From positions 1 to 37,201 of IMG/VR virus record IMGVR_UViG_3300030098_005538: a stretch of 37,201 nucleotides of DNA. The stretch is one strand, 5' to 3'. Each line of letters opens with the position of its first letter. Position 1 is the first letter of the stretch. Made by a program: the position numbers and the translations under genes. Below are positions 5,842 through 13,455 of this stretch, in pieces. The notes below the pieces were generated by a model. The model was not told the origin of the DNA and searched no databases. It saw nothing but the letters and a program-made list of their open reading frames with translations. Origin of the DNA: a virus.

Positions 5842-5878
5842 GGTGGCCGGGAGGATATGGGTTTTCCTCCCGGCCACC
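5842..5878. other. Perfect 14-bp hairpin
   Basis: GGTGGCCGGGAGGA (5842-5855) and TCCTCCCGGCCACC (5865-5878) are perfect reverse complements with a 9-nt loop. It lies 20 bp after the small terminase candidate and is followed only 10 bp later by a second long hairpin. No clear T-tract follows, so alone it is a poor terminator. It may shield the mRNA end or form one RNA element with the next hairpin. Confidence 0.6.
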
Positions 5879-5887
5879 ATCGTATTT

Positions 5888-5955
5888 TGTCCCTGGCGGC
5901 CATCTCCTCCATGAGAGTGAGCGCGCTGGTGTCGCTTACTTGGCCGCCAGGGACA
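5888..5955 (+). terminator. Perfect 15-bp hairpin with long loop and U-rich tail
   Basis: TGTCCCTGGCGGCCA (5888-5902) pairs perfectly with TGGCCGCCAGGGACA (5941-5955). The 38-nt loop holds a nested stem, AGTGAGCG with CGCTTACT (one G-U pair). A T-rich stretch (TTTCTTTTT) follows, as expected for intrinsic termination. The long structured loop is unusual for a plain terminator. It separates the small terminase candidate from the nuclease-like gene at 5970. Confidence 0.55.
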
Positions 5956-5969
5956 TTTCTTTTTGAGAG

Positions 5970-6488
5970 ATGGCAATAGTACAGCTGGAAAAGTATGATG
6001 CTGTTTTGTGTTCCACGTATGCGGCGCAGTTTTGTTGGAACGCGCACAAGATAGGAGCAAAGAAGCATCATGGTTATACGAGCAGCAGGAATTTTGAGCA
6101 GACTATGGCTCACTACTTTGTGGGCTGCATGGCTGAGGCAGCGTGTTGCCGGTATTACGGGATGCCCTATGATCTGAACCTGGATGGTTTGCACAGCGCG
6201 GACTTGGATGGTTTGTGTGAGGTAAAGGGTAGCACTCACGAGCGCAGCAACTTACTGATTTACGACAGCCAGTATCACCCTGATAAGCTGATGGTTCACG
6301 TCCGGCTGATGGACGACTTCAAGGCTAACCTGGTGGGCTGGATTTTTGGCCGGGAAGCGGCGGAGGTTTGGGAGGAGCGTGACAGCAAGCGTGGAGGGTT
6401 TGATACGCCTTGCAAGTTGGTCAGGTGGCAACATTTGAAGCCGATTGAGTCGATGCCGATGGACGGCAGGAGGTTTGCTAGAGGTTGA
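5970..6488 (+). CDS. PD-(D/E)XK nuclease-like protein in the packaging region
   Basis: 172 aa. A restriction-endonuclease-like core is visible: helix VGCMAEAACCRYYG with E56, then DGLHSADLDGLCEVKGSTH with D78 or D80, E84 and K86, followed by a strand that reads LMVHVRLMDDFKANLVGWIFG. This fits a PD-(D/E)XK nuclease, possibly a resolvase or endonuclease that trims branched DNA before packaging. It follows the strong hairpin pair and lies upstream of two small genes and the terminase large subunit. The family link is inferred from motif spacing; no named family is recognised. Confidence 0.55.
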   Translation: MAIVQLEKYDAVLCSTYAAQFCWNAHKIGAKKHHGYTSSRNFEQTMAHYFVGCMAEAACCRYYGMPYDLNLDGLHSADLDGLCEVKGSTHERSNLLIYDSQYHPDKLMVHVRLMDDFKANLVGWIFGREAAEVWEERDSKRGGFDTPCKLVRWQHLKPIESMPMDGRRFARG

Positions 6489-6489
6489 G

Positions 6490-6723
6490 ATGGATATCGA
6501 AGCGATAAGAGAATTCCTGGACGAGGAGGCTGTAATTATTAACGGGTTAGACGAGGCTATCCTGGGCTACAGCGACAGTGGGTTATTGGTCTACGATTTT
6601 GAGCGCTCGGTGGCGGTGTTTATGGAAAGCGGAATGTCCCGGGATGAGGCTGTTGAGTGGATTGATTATAATGTTTTAGGCCTGCAGGGCAACGGGGCTG
6701 GATTTGTGATGTTGTATGCCTGA
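6490..6723 (+). CDS. Conserved small phage protein
   Basis: 77 aa from ATG at 6490, preceded by an AGAGG Shine-Dalgarno-like sequence; a start 45 nt earlier would run deep into the preceding gene. The sequence (MDIEAIREFLDEEAVIING, DEAILGYSDSGLLVYD, SRDEAVEWIDYNVLG) has the layout of a widespread small phage protein whose function I do not know, with a final NVLGL-G motif. Acidic, likely a compact alpha/beta fold. It overlaps the next gene by 8 nt. Confidence 0.65.
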   Translation: MDIEAIREFLDEEAVIINGLDEAILGYSDSGLLVYDFERSVAVFMESGMSRDEAVEWIDYNVLGLQGNGAGFVMLYA

Positions 6724-6982
6724 GACGACAAGGCGCCCGACCTATTTTGGCATAGACATGGCTGTTATGTCTGACGACTCTGAGCGGTTAATTGTTTCGA
6801 TTTACGACGAGGAAGTTTTGTTGTTGGCCACGGGGGAGATGAAGGTGCCTAATAAGTTTGGGTTGGGGATGGTTGAGGAATTTTTGGTTGACGGTGAAGA
6901 GTTCATTGGTCGTCTCCCGGAAGTGCCGTGGTGGGCGCGGTCAATAAGCGACCGTATTTTAAAAGATTACGCATCAGAGTAA
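6716..6982 (+). CDS. Hypothetical protein preceding the terminase
   Basis: 88 aa, acidic. It starts MPETTRRPTYFGIDMAVMSD inside the end of the previous gene, and its stop TAA shares bases with the terminase ATG (TAATG). Alternating hydrophobic residues (RLIVSIYDEEVLLLATG) suggest a beta-sheet core and the end is amphipathic (WWARSISDRILKDYASE). No family is recognised. Tight coupling to the terminase suggests a role in packaging or its regulation. Confidence 0.55.
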   Translation: MPETTRRPTYFGIDMAVMSDDSERLIVSIYDEEVLLLATGEMKVPNKFGLGMVEEFLVDGEEFIGRLPEVPWWARSISDRILKDYASE

Positions 6983-8706
6983 TGGACTGGCAGGAACATC
7001 CGGTATTGAAGCCGCCTACGAACGAAGAGCTGGCATTAATGAAGCCTGAGCAGGTGTTGACTCTGCACCAGCAGTATCACGCTGCGATTAAGAATGCTGC
7101 GGAGGATCCGTTGAATTGCGGATTTAAGATGCCGCACTGGGAGAAGGCTGATGCGTTGGTTACTGGGGAGGACGCTACGAACGAGCTTATCATTCTGGGC
7201 GGCAACCGGTCGGGGAAGACGATCTACGGTGCCCGGAGTGTGGTGAAAGCCGCGATTGAAAACCCTGGCTCGACGATCTTTGTATTTTCTCAAAATGCGG
7301 AAGTCTCTGTGCGCCAGGTTCAATCAGCAGTGTATGACTGGCTGCCTCCGCACTTACGAAAAACTAGTCGGTCAGCAGGCACGTATTTATCATTTAAGCG
7401 TCAGACCGGGTTTGCGGGCGCCTCGTTTATTTTGCCTAACGAGAGCAGAGTAATTTTTCGGACTTATACGGCTTTTGCTCAAGACCCCAGCAGCATCGAG
7501 GGCGCCGAGTTGGGTAGTTTTTCTCCTAGCTTTGTGAACTTTGGCGTCTGGTGCGACGAGTATTTGGGCAGCCCTACTTTGTTGGACACCTTGCGGTTTC
7601 GTTGCGCGACCAGGAACGCAAAAATTTTAGCTACGTTCACACCGATCTGGGGATACAGCGAGACAGTGAGATTGTTCCTCCACCAGGCGGAAACAATCGA
7701 GCAGGCGCCGGCAGAATTATTAGGTGGTGAGCTCGTTCCTGTGTCTCAGCGCAGTAAATTGCGAGATGCGTCTGTGATTTATTTCCACAGTGCCTGGAAC
7801 CCGTTTGGTGGCTTCTCCCGGATTGCGTCTGACCTGGCAAACAGCTCTCGGGACGAAATCTTGACCAGGGCGTATGGCGTGCCGGTGCGGAGTAGCGCGA
7901 CGGTGTTCCCGATGTTCTCGCGGGAGGTAAATGTCGTGAAGCCGGAGCAGATCCCAATGAAAGACGTGACGACTTACCAGATAATCGACCCAGGAGGGAG
8001 TAAGGACTGGTGTGCTTGCTGGGTTAACGTCGATGCCTCGGGGACGTTTTGGGTGTGGAAAGAGTATCCTGACGGAGAGGACTGGGCTGAGTGGAGAACT
8101 GGTGAGTGGCGTCCTGGCCCTGGTGCGCGAGGGAAAGGATATGGCATTCGGGACTTTGTGCGGATGTTTTACGAGATGGAGGGAGGCATAGTGACTGAAC
8201 ATGAGGACGGCAGAATAACAACTGACACGAGCGGGAAAGGCGTTCCGGTTTACGAGCGGATCATTGACCCTCGAATGGCCAAGATCCAAACGCCAGGGGC
8301 TGGGAGCGGCGCGGTTTCTATTTTGAGCAATCTCGACGACATGGATTTTGTCTGTCAGCCAGCACTAATCCCTGGTGGCGGCCAAGGGCACGAGATCGAG
8401 CAGGGTCTCCAGGCTCTAAACGATCTAATGAGCTACGATCGCAGCCAACCGGTCGACGCGGTGAACCGGCCAAAGTTTTACGTCTCTGAAGACTGCCAGA
8501 ACATCATTTCTGCGCTGGGAGAGTATACGGGCCAGGGAGGGTTAAAAGAGGCCTGGAAGGACCCGATTGACTGCCTTCGGTATGCCGCAATCAGCAATTT
8601 ACAGCACGTTGACGACCCGGTTTTGCGGGCCTACTCGACAAACCAGGGGAGCTATGGCGCCCCCAACAGACACTCGAAAGTAAACTCAACACAGTTGGAA
8701 TGGTAA
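6982..8706 (+). CDS. terL: Terminase large subunit (ATPase and nuclease)
   Basis: 574 aa from the ATG at 6982, which overlaps the previous stop as TAATG; an upstream ATG at 6928 would add 18 residues inside the previous gene. It is the DNA-packaging motor. Walker A is GGNRSGKT (residues 73-80), Walker B is VWCDE with D192 and E193, and the coupling segment follows as ILATFTPIWG. The C-terminal RNase H-like nuclease carries D336 in YQIIDPGGSKDW, D429 in IIDPRMA and D527/D530 in DPIDCLRYA. Length and motif spacing are normal for podoviral terminases. The gene starts a co-directional run of virion genes. Confidence 0.93.
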   Translation: MDWQEHPVLKPPTNEELALMKPEQVLTLHQQYHAAIKNAAEDPLNCGFKMPHWEKADALVTGEDATNELIILGGNRSGKTIYGARSVVKAAIENPGSTIFVFSQNAEVSVRQVQSAVYDWLPPHLRKTSRSAGTYLSFKRQTGFAGASFILPNESRVIFRTYTAFAQDPSSIEGAELGSFSPSFVNFGVWCDEYLGSPTLLDTLRFRCATRNAKILATFTPIWGYSETVRLFLHQAETIEQAPAELLGGELVPVSQRSKLRDASVIYFHSAWNPFGGFSRIASDLANSSRDEILTRAYGVPVRSSATVFPMFSREVNVVKPEQIPMKDVTTYQIIDPGGSKDWCACWVNVDASGTFWVWKEYPDGEDWAEWRTGEWRPGPGARGKGYGIRDFVRMFYEMEGGIVTEHEDGRITTDTSGKGVPVYERIIDPRMAKIQTPGAGSGAVSILSNLDDMDFVCQPALIPGGGQGHEIEQGLQALNDLMSYDRSQPVDAVNRPKFYVSEDCQNIISALGEYTGQGGLKEAWKDPIDCLRYAAISNLQHVDDPVLRAYSTNQGSYGAPNRHSKVNSTQLEW

Positions 8707-9143
8707 ACGACGTAAAAGAAGGAGACCTGCCACAAAAAGAGGTCATAAGACTTCTCCGGATTTCGGGGAACCGCATTAAAAAGCTTCGAGAAGAGCACAT
8801 GTCTACGGAAGACTGGTACACTTCTCCGACAAAAGGACGGCCCTCGATTTTTTATCGGCCTAGTGGCATTGCGAAGCTGCAGATTCATCATGCTGCTGCG
8901 AGGATTCTTCCCTTGGCGGTCCCCAGGTTTCAGCAAGCGGTGATGTTGCCGTTACCTCCAAACAAGCAAGGCAACAGAATTTGGGCGCGGGTAAAACAGC
9001 AGACCGGAAAGTGGGAAAAGCACCCGGTTTTAATTACGCAGAAAATTGCGCGTCACCTGCGTCCGGGTAAGCCGTTCAAAGTAAATTTAGTTGAAGACGA
9101 AAATGGAAACAAATCATATCGACACGAAATCCTGTGCCCTTGA
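8700..9143 (+). CDS. Hypothetical protein with an HTH-like N-terminus
   Basis: 147 aa, basic. Residues 1-60 (LPQKEVIRLLRISGNRIKKL, then a GRPSIFYRPSGIAKL wing) resemble a MerR/HTH_17-type DNA-binding unit. The C-terminal half (RIWARVKQQ, HPVLITQKIARHL, KPFKVNLVEDENGNKSYRHEI) looks like a small beta-barrel and recalls nucleic-acid-binding folds of other phage small proteins. It overlaps the terminase by 7 nt. Function unknown; a DNA-binding role is inferred from the fold and charge. Confidence 0.55.
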   Translation: MVNDVKEGDLPQKEVIRLLRISGNRIKKLREEHMSTEDWYTSPTKGRPSIFYRPSGIAKLQIHHAAARILPLAVPRFQQAVMLPLPPNKQGNRIWARVKQQTGKWEKHPVLITQKIARHLRPGKPFKVNLVEDENGNKSYRHEILCP

Positions 9144-9315
9144 ACACGGTGACCGGTTCCTGGCGTGGGACTATTGTTACATGAAGATTCGAGGAGCAGT
9201 TTTGGGAGACGTGGAAGAAGCGTCTTTGGAAACCATTTCTGAGCGCACCGGTCACGACGAGCGGTGGGCATACAAACTTGTAAATTGTTTGCAGAAGCGT
9301 CTTTGCGAGAAATGA
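9103..9315 (+). CDS. Small HTH-like protein
   Basis: 70 aa from ATG at 9103; other starts exist at 9091 and 9181. The first 41 nt overlap the previous gene in another frame. The segment VEEASLETISERTGHDERWAYKLVNCL reads like a helix-turn-helix (T-I-S-E-R-T-G...W-A-Y-K-L-V). No family is recognised. The stop overlaps the next start as ATGA. A small transcriptional or assembly regulator is possible. Confidence 0.45.
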   Translation: METNHIDTKSCALEHGDRFLAWDYCYMKIRGAVLGDVEEASLETISERTGHDERWAYKLVNCLQKRLCEK

Positions 9316-9608
9316 CGCTGCCAAAATCGATACGGATTGCCGGCGTCACTGTGAAGGTTGTCGAGCGAGATTTATCCGAGATGGATTGCTACGGCCTTTG
9401 GAATATGGACAAGAAGACAATAACGATCGGGAAAGGCCTTAGCCCTAAGTTGCGACGAGAGACTCTGTGCCACGAAATGCTGCACGCTGTCCTGGACCTT
9501 TCCGGTGTTGGCTTCACTCAAGGGTTCCCTGACGAAGCGGTAGTAAGAGCAATCGAAACTCACTTCCTGGGAGCATGGGAAAGAGTACAAACACGCTGGC
9601 TAAATTGA
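9312..9608 (+). CDS. Small zinc metallopeptidase-like protein (HExxH)
   Basis: 98 aa from ATG at 9312, overlapping the previous stop as ATGA. A beta-rich N-terminus (IRIAGVTVKVVERDL, CYGLWNMDKKTITIG) precedes a helix with the zinc motif CHEMLHAV (H54, E55, H58), and an acidic residue that could be the third ligand lies in FPDEAVVRAIETHF (E75 or E82). This is the layout of minimal SprT/ImmA-like phage metallopeptidases found near terminase and portal genes. Substrate unknown; a maturation protease or a purely structural zinc protein is possible. Confidence 0.65.
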   Translation: MTLPKSIRIAGVTVKVVERDLSEMDCYGLWNMDKKTITIGKGLSPKLRRETLCHEMLHAVLDLSGVGFTQGFPDEAVVRAIETHFLGAWERVQTRWLN

Positions 9609-9610
9609 AA

Positions 9611-10039
9611 ATGACCATCAAAGAAAAGATCAAGCGGGCTCTACTTGCGGACCCGATGAAAACCAATGGGCAAATTGCGCACAACCTGAACAGCAGAGTG
9701 GCCGTTGTTCAAGAAGTCCGAGACAGCCTGGAGCTTCCAAGCCCTCCTAAAGGTAGGCCTAAAGGATTGAAAAAGGGCAAAACACTCGAGGAGTTTCGCG
9801 GAAAACACGATGTTGCCCTGATCATTCAGCGCAAAATAGACAGCGTGCTTTCAGAGGAGTCTGAAGAGTATTTCGAGGACCGCGATTTTCGCGAAATGTG
9901 CGAGGTGCCAATCCACAGCTGGCGCCGTTTTGCTGACTCTAAAAAATTCGCAGCCTACCGGCTAAAGCGCGGCGGGCACAACCTCTGGGCGTCCCCGCAA
10001 GTGATCTTGCAGATTAAAAAAATATTAGGAATTGAGTGA
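9611..10039 (+). CDS. Hypothetical basic protein
   Basis: 142 aa from ATG at 9611; an ATG at 9575 would add 12 residues inside the previous gene. The N-terminal part (IKEKIKRALLADPMKTNGQI, then AHNLNSRVAVVQEVRD) looks like a winged-helix/HTH unit of the kind that lets phages sense DNA. A basic linker (KGRPKGLKKGKT) and a helical domain (FREMCEVPIHSWRRFADSKKF) follow. No known family. The stop TGA overlaps the next ATG (TGATG). A DNA-binding role is inferred. Confidence 0.5.
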   Translation: MTIKEKIKRALLADPMKTNGQIAHNLNSRVAVVQEVRDSLELPSPPKGRPKGLKKGKTLEEFRGKHDVALIIQRKIDSVLSEESEEYFEDRDFREMCEVPIHSWRRFADSKKFAAYRLKRGGHNLWASPQVILQIKKILGIE

Positions 10040-10917
10040 TGTCTAAGAAAAAGAGCAAAGGAAAAAGCATTGAAGACCTGGCGCAAAGCAAGGGAGTTGC
10101 CGGGCAGATTTTATCTTTGCGAGAGCAGCTTGAAACATTAGCAAGCGCACGCGCTACGCAGCGGGTTAACATTGGGAGGAAGGCGCCCCCGTTCCGGTTC
10201 GGGACATTGAGCTGCACGCATTTTGGTTCGATCTATGAAGAGATCGGAATCACAAAAGCGATCTACGATTGGTTTAAACAGGAAGGAATTAAAACTGTGT
10301 ATCATTGCGGTGACATGACCGAGGGCGTGCAGATGCGCAAAGGTCACGAGCATGAGGTCCACAAGCACGGAGCGGATTCGCAAGTTGACTGGGTAGCCAA
10401 GCATTACCCTTACGTCAAAGGTATCACTACTCACTTAATCTCCGGGAATCACGACGAGGCGCACATGAAGAATGGGGGTACTGACGTGTGCCACCGGATT
10501 GGAGAGCGGCGTGAAGACATTAACTACTTGGGGGCTGACGTAGCTCGCTGGGTTGTTAACCGGGCAGGGGAGGAAAGGGACATCAGGATCGACATGCTGC
10601 ACCCAGGAGGAGGGAGCTCGTATGCGCTTTCTTACCGTATCCAGAAAATTATTGAGTCGCTTGAAAGTGACAACAAGCCTGACTGCCTGCTCGTTGGGCA
10701 TTTCCACAAAGCGTTTACACTGCCAGCTTACCGAGGTGTGGCGGCTGTCCTGGCGGGCTGCACGCAACGGCAAACAGGATTTATGGCCAGGCTTGGCCTC
10801 CAGGCGCACGTAGGCGCGCACATTGTCGAGTGTCGCGTCCTGGACGGACAGATCGTGTTTTCTTCTACCTGGCGGGGCTTTACTCCGTCGAAGCAAGAAG
10901 TCCCTGTTTTAGAATGA
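10039..10917 (+). CDS. Calcineurin-like metallophosphoesterase
   Basis: 292 aa from the ATG at 10039. Motifs of the metallophosphoesterase fold appear in order: TLSCTHFG (residues 57-64), HCGDMTEG (D92), ISGNHDEA (N137, H138, D139), LHPGGG (H188) and VGHFHKA (H221, H223). The first metal-binding motif normally reads D-x-H; here it is C59-T-H61, so one ligand is replaced. The basic N-terminal 45 residues are helical and precede the catalytic fold. In phages such enzymes can be nucleases or phosphatases. It lies between the terminase and portal genes. Whether it is active with the changed ligand is unknown. Confidence 0.8.
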   Translation: MSKKKSKGKSIEDLAQSKGVAGQILSLREQLETLASARATQRVNIGRKAPPFRFGTLSCTHFGSIYEEIGITKAIYDWFKQEGIKTVYHCGDMTEGVQMRKGHEHEVHKHGADSQVDWVAKHYPYVKGITTHLISGNHDEAHMKNGGTDVCHRIGERREDINYLGADVARWVVNRAGEERDIRIDMLHPGGGSSYALSYRIQKIIESLESDNKPDCLLVGHFHKAFTLPAYRGVAAVLAGCTQRQTGFMARLGLQAHVGAHIVECRVLDGQIVFSSTWRGFTPSKQEVPVLE

Positions 10918-11132
10918 CCCACGACTTTATCGAAGATGCTGCCAAAGCCTGCAACAAAGAGAAAGTTCCATTTATTTTGGCTATGAGAGCGGGCGGAGAG
11001 GACGGAGATTGGCGGGTGACTTACAACCTGCGCCACCACAAAGGACGCACTAGTATTAGCGAGCATTCTAAAATTATTGAGCTCATGCGCTTTGTTCTAT
11101 CGGACTACGAGGACGAATCAGACACGAGGTAG
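10914..11132 (+). CDS. Hypothetical small protein
   Basis: 72 aa from ATG at 10914, overlapping the phosphoesterase stop as ATGA; an earlier in-frame start at 10830 lies well inside the previous gene and is unlikely. The sequence starts MTHDFIEDAAKACNKEKVPF and contains DWRVTYNL and ISEHSKIIELMRFVLSDYED. It looks like a small alpha/beta protein. No family is recognised. It ends 12 nt before the portal gene. Confidence 0.55.
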   Translation: MTHDFIEDAAKACNKEKVPFILAMRAGGEDGDWRVTYNLRHHKGRTSISEHSKIIELMRFVLSDYEDESDTR

Positions 11133-11144
11133 TAGATTCTAGTT

Positions 11145-13190
11145 GTGACGGATAACGCTCAAGTTCACGCAGCAGACGGCCCAGACGTTGGGGATCTGTT
11201 GCGCTCGTATAAAGAAACGATTTCTCACCTTGGTCACTGGACAGACCAATGCTCGGTCTCATTTGATGACCGCAGGAACTACTGGCCGGGAAAACGAAAT
11301 GATCTTCGCAAGAGTGGGGCTGACGCTTTGCCTTGGGAGGGAGCTAGCGACTGCGAGAGCTTGGTCATATCTGAGCGGATCCAGGCGTATGTAGCACTCT
11401 GTATGTATGCGCTCAACCGGGCAAACATTCGTGCTTACCCAGTTGAGTCCGGGGACGCGGGTGCGGCTCAGATCGTTTCATCGTTTATCCGTTGGATGCG
11501 GGACTCAGGAATCCCAAACCTGGACAATACAATGGAAGAGGCCTGCAACTTCCTATTCGAGAAAGGGCACGCGATTTCCTACGTTGGATGGGAAAGTAAG
11601 GACATCACGCAAATGCAAGTGTTCGACCTCGAGCAGATTGCACAGCAAGCGCCGGACATGGCGCAGATGTTGATGGACGAAAGCTACGACCAGGAGATGG
11701 TCGACATGCTTTTGAGCCAGTGGCCAAAATTAAAAAAGAAAGCAGCGAAAAAAGCCCTGCGCAAATTGCGCAAAGAGGGATACGCCGAGCTGCCGGTCTA
11801 TCTGCGCACTGTTAACCAGCCGGTGGTTGAAGCCCTGGCAACGGACATCGACATCTTTTTCCCACACTACTGCACAGACCCAATGGCGGCTCCTTTCTGC
11901 CACCGCAGAGTCTTGATGACTCCGAGCGACTTGCTGTCAAAAGTTTCGACTGAAGGTTGGGATGAGAAATGGGCTAATCACCTTATTGAAAAGTTACGCG
12001 GTCAGCACACGTCAGATATCGACTCGAAAGATTCTGCTGCGTTTCTCGGCCAATTTAACGAAGGCAACTCAGATTTCATAGAGGTGATCTATACGTACCA
12101 GCGCCTGATGAAAGACGGCGCAGAAGGGATCTACTGCACTGTCTGGCACCAGAGCCACACCGGGAACAACGCGCACGCGAAGCACAGCCTGCTTGATGGT
12201 GCGACAGAGTATCCGTTTGTGATTACGCAGCTGCACAAAGACACCAAGCGGTTTTACGACACCCGGAGCATGGTTGACCTGCTGCGAGGGACTCAGTGGC
12301 TTGTAAAGGCTGAGCGAGACTCGCGGGTGGATAGAAGCTCCCTGGCAACATTGCCGGCGTCTAAAGGCCCCGTAGGGCGCCCTAAGCCGGAGTTCAGGCC
12401 AGGTGGGCACGTTACTGAGCGGCGCCCTGGAGAATTTGGCTGGATGGATCCGCCACCGGCAGACCCAGGATCCCTGGAGGTAGAATCCACGATGCTTGCC
12501 CAGGCAGACCGCATGGTGGGTCTTTCAGATCCGAGCGAAGACCCCGAGGCTCAGATGAAAAGAGCCTTCTATATGGACAAGTTTTTAAAGCACGTCCAGG
12601 GAGTGCTCAGCGAATGCTACAAGGCCTACAATCGCTATGGCCCGCCATCAGTATTCTTCCGAGTGTCAGGTATCCCTGAGCCTCAAGAATTCAAAAAGAT
12701 GCCGACCGATCACGAGATGGATCTGAAGGTGCAGTTCGATATTCAGAATTCTGATCCTGAATCAGTAGAGAAAAAGCTGACTCAGCTGCTCCAGCTCGTT
12801 CAATACGACAAGTCCGGCAAGATTGACCTGGGCAAAATGCTGGAATTTGCAGCAGCGGCTATTGATCCAGTCCTGGCGGACACGATTATGCGCCCTGGAG
12901 ACGGCTCTGAGGAGATGGCTAAAAATGTGGCTGAGGACCTTACTATGATCTTTGCGGGCATTGAGGTTGGCGCCAGGCCCCAGGGAGCGCAGGTAGCGAC
13001 AAGCATCATCCAGCAATACGTCCAGCAGCCTGACATTGCTGAGCGAGCGCAAAACGATGAAGCGTTTGCTGCGCGCCTGGAGAAATACGCCGGGCAATAC
13101 CAGTTTATGATGCAGCAGGCTGAAAACGCTACTATAGGGAGGCTAGGAACTGAGCCCGCAGCCTTCCAGGGCATCAATCAACAAGGCTAA
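11145..13190 (+). CDS. Portal protein
   Basis: 681 aa from a GTG at 11145. The pattern fits a podoviral portal: N-terminal RRNYWPGKRNDLRKSG and PWEGASDCESLVISERIQAY, a long wing and stem (ACNFLFEKGHAISYVGWESK, DIDIFFPHYCTDP, FCHRRVLMTPSDLL), then a helical crown region near LVKAERDSRVDRSSLATLP and a C-terminal Gln-rich tail with helix-rich barrel sequence. It forms the dodecameric DNA channel at the capsid vertex. It follows the terminase region and precedes scaffold and capsid genes in canonical order. The stop overlaps the next ATG. Family assignment is from position, size and composition; no catalytic motif is expected. Confidence 0.85.
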   Translation: MTDNAQVHAADGPDVGDLLRSYKETISHLGHWTDQCSVSFDDRRNYWPGKRNDLRKSGADALPWEGASDCESLVISERIQAYVALCMYALNRANIRAYPVESGDAGAAQIVSSFIRWMRDSGIPNLDNTMEEACNFLFEKGHAISYVGWESKDITQMQVFDLEQIAQQAPDMAQMLMDESYDQEMVDMLLSQWPKLKKKAAKKALRKLRKEGYAELPVYLRTVNQPVVEALATDIDIFFPHYCTDPMAAPFCHRRVLMTPSDLLSKVSTEGWDEKWANHLIEKLRGQHTSDIDSKDSAAFLGQFNEGNSDFIEVIYTYQRLMKDGAEGIYCTVWHQSHTGNNAHAKHSLLDGATEYPFVITQLHKDTKRFYDTRSMVDLLRGTQWLVKAERDSRVDRSSLATLPASKGPVGRPKPEFRPGGHVTERRPGEFGWMDPPPADPGSLEVESTMLAQADRMVGLSDPSEDPEAQMKRAFYMDKFLKHVQGVLSECYKAYNRYGPPSVFFRVSGIPEPQEFKKMPTDHEMDLKVQFDIQNSDPESVEKKLTQLLQLVQYDKSGKIDLGKMLEFAAAAIDPVLADTIMRPGDGSEEMAKNVAEDLTMIFAGIEVGARPQGAQVATSIIQQYVQQPDIAERAQNDEAFAARLEKYAGQYQFMMQQAENATIGRLGTEPAAFQGINQQG

Positions 13191-13393
13191 TGACTGAATT
13201 GACGTTTGATGACGCGGTTGAATACCTTCAGACGACCGACTACGGGAAGATCCTGATTGCTGAGCTGACCTCCCGCCGGGAGGCGTGTCTGGCGGCTTTG
13301 TCTGGGGCTGCAGACGACAAAGAGCTCTGGCAGCTAGTCGGGCAAATTGATGCTTTTGACACCCTGGCCACGCAGCTGGCTGAGGGCGCGTAA
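13190..13393 (+). CDS. Small helical protein after the portal
   Basis: 67 aa, acidic and mostly helical (MTELTFDDAVEYLQTTDYGK, LTSRREACLAALSGAADD, ELWQLVGQIDAFDTLATQL). It is translated from the TAATG overlap with the portal stop. Small helical proteins between portal and scaffold genes are frequent in podoviruses and may aid portal or scaffold assembly. No named family. Three bases after its stop begins a 20-bp repeat also found at 17596. Confidence 0.6.
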   Translation: MTELTFDDAVEYLQTTDYGKILIAELTSRREACLAALSGAADDKELWQLVGQIDAFDTLATQLAEGA

Positions 13394-13396
13394 AAA

Positions 13397-13416
13397 AGTT
13401 CAGACAGCCTGTGTCA
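13397..13416. repeat. Copy 1 of a 20-bp intergenic repeat
   Basis: AGTTCAGACAGCCTGTGTCA; 17 of 20 positions match the second copy at 17596-17615. It begins 3 bp after a stop codon and lies 39 bp before the scaffold gene. This copy can form a short GACA/TGTC stem. Its position between structural genes suggests a promoter, RNA-processing or transcription-control site. Confidence 0.5.
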
Positions 13417-13455
13417 TTTTTGAATTACGCAGCCGTTCGGGCGTAAAGAGAACGT

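Noticed and set aside
7720-8289. A 189-aa open frame antisense to the terminase
   Set aside because: Product rich in R, H, P and S with no family pattern; the terminase frame on the plus strand explains the sequence.
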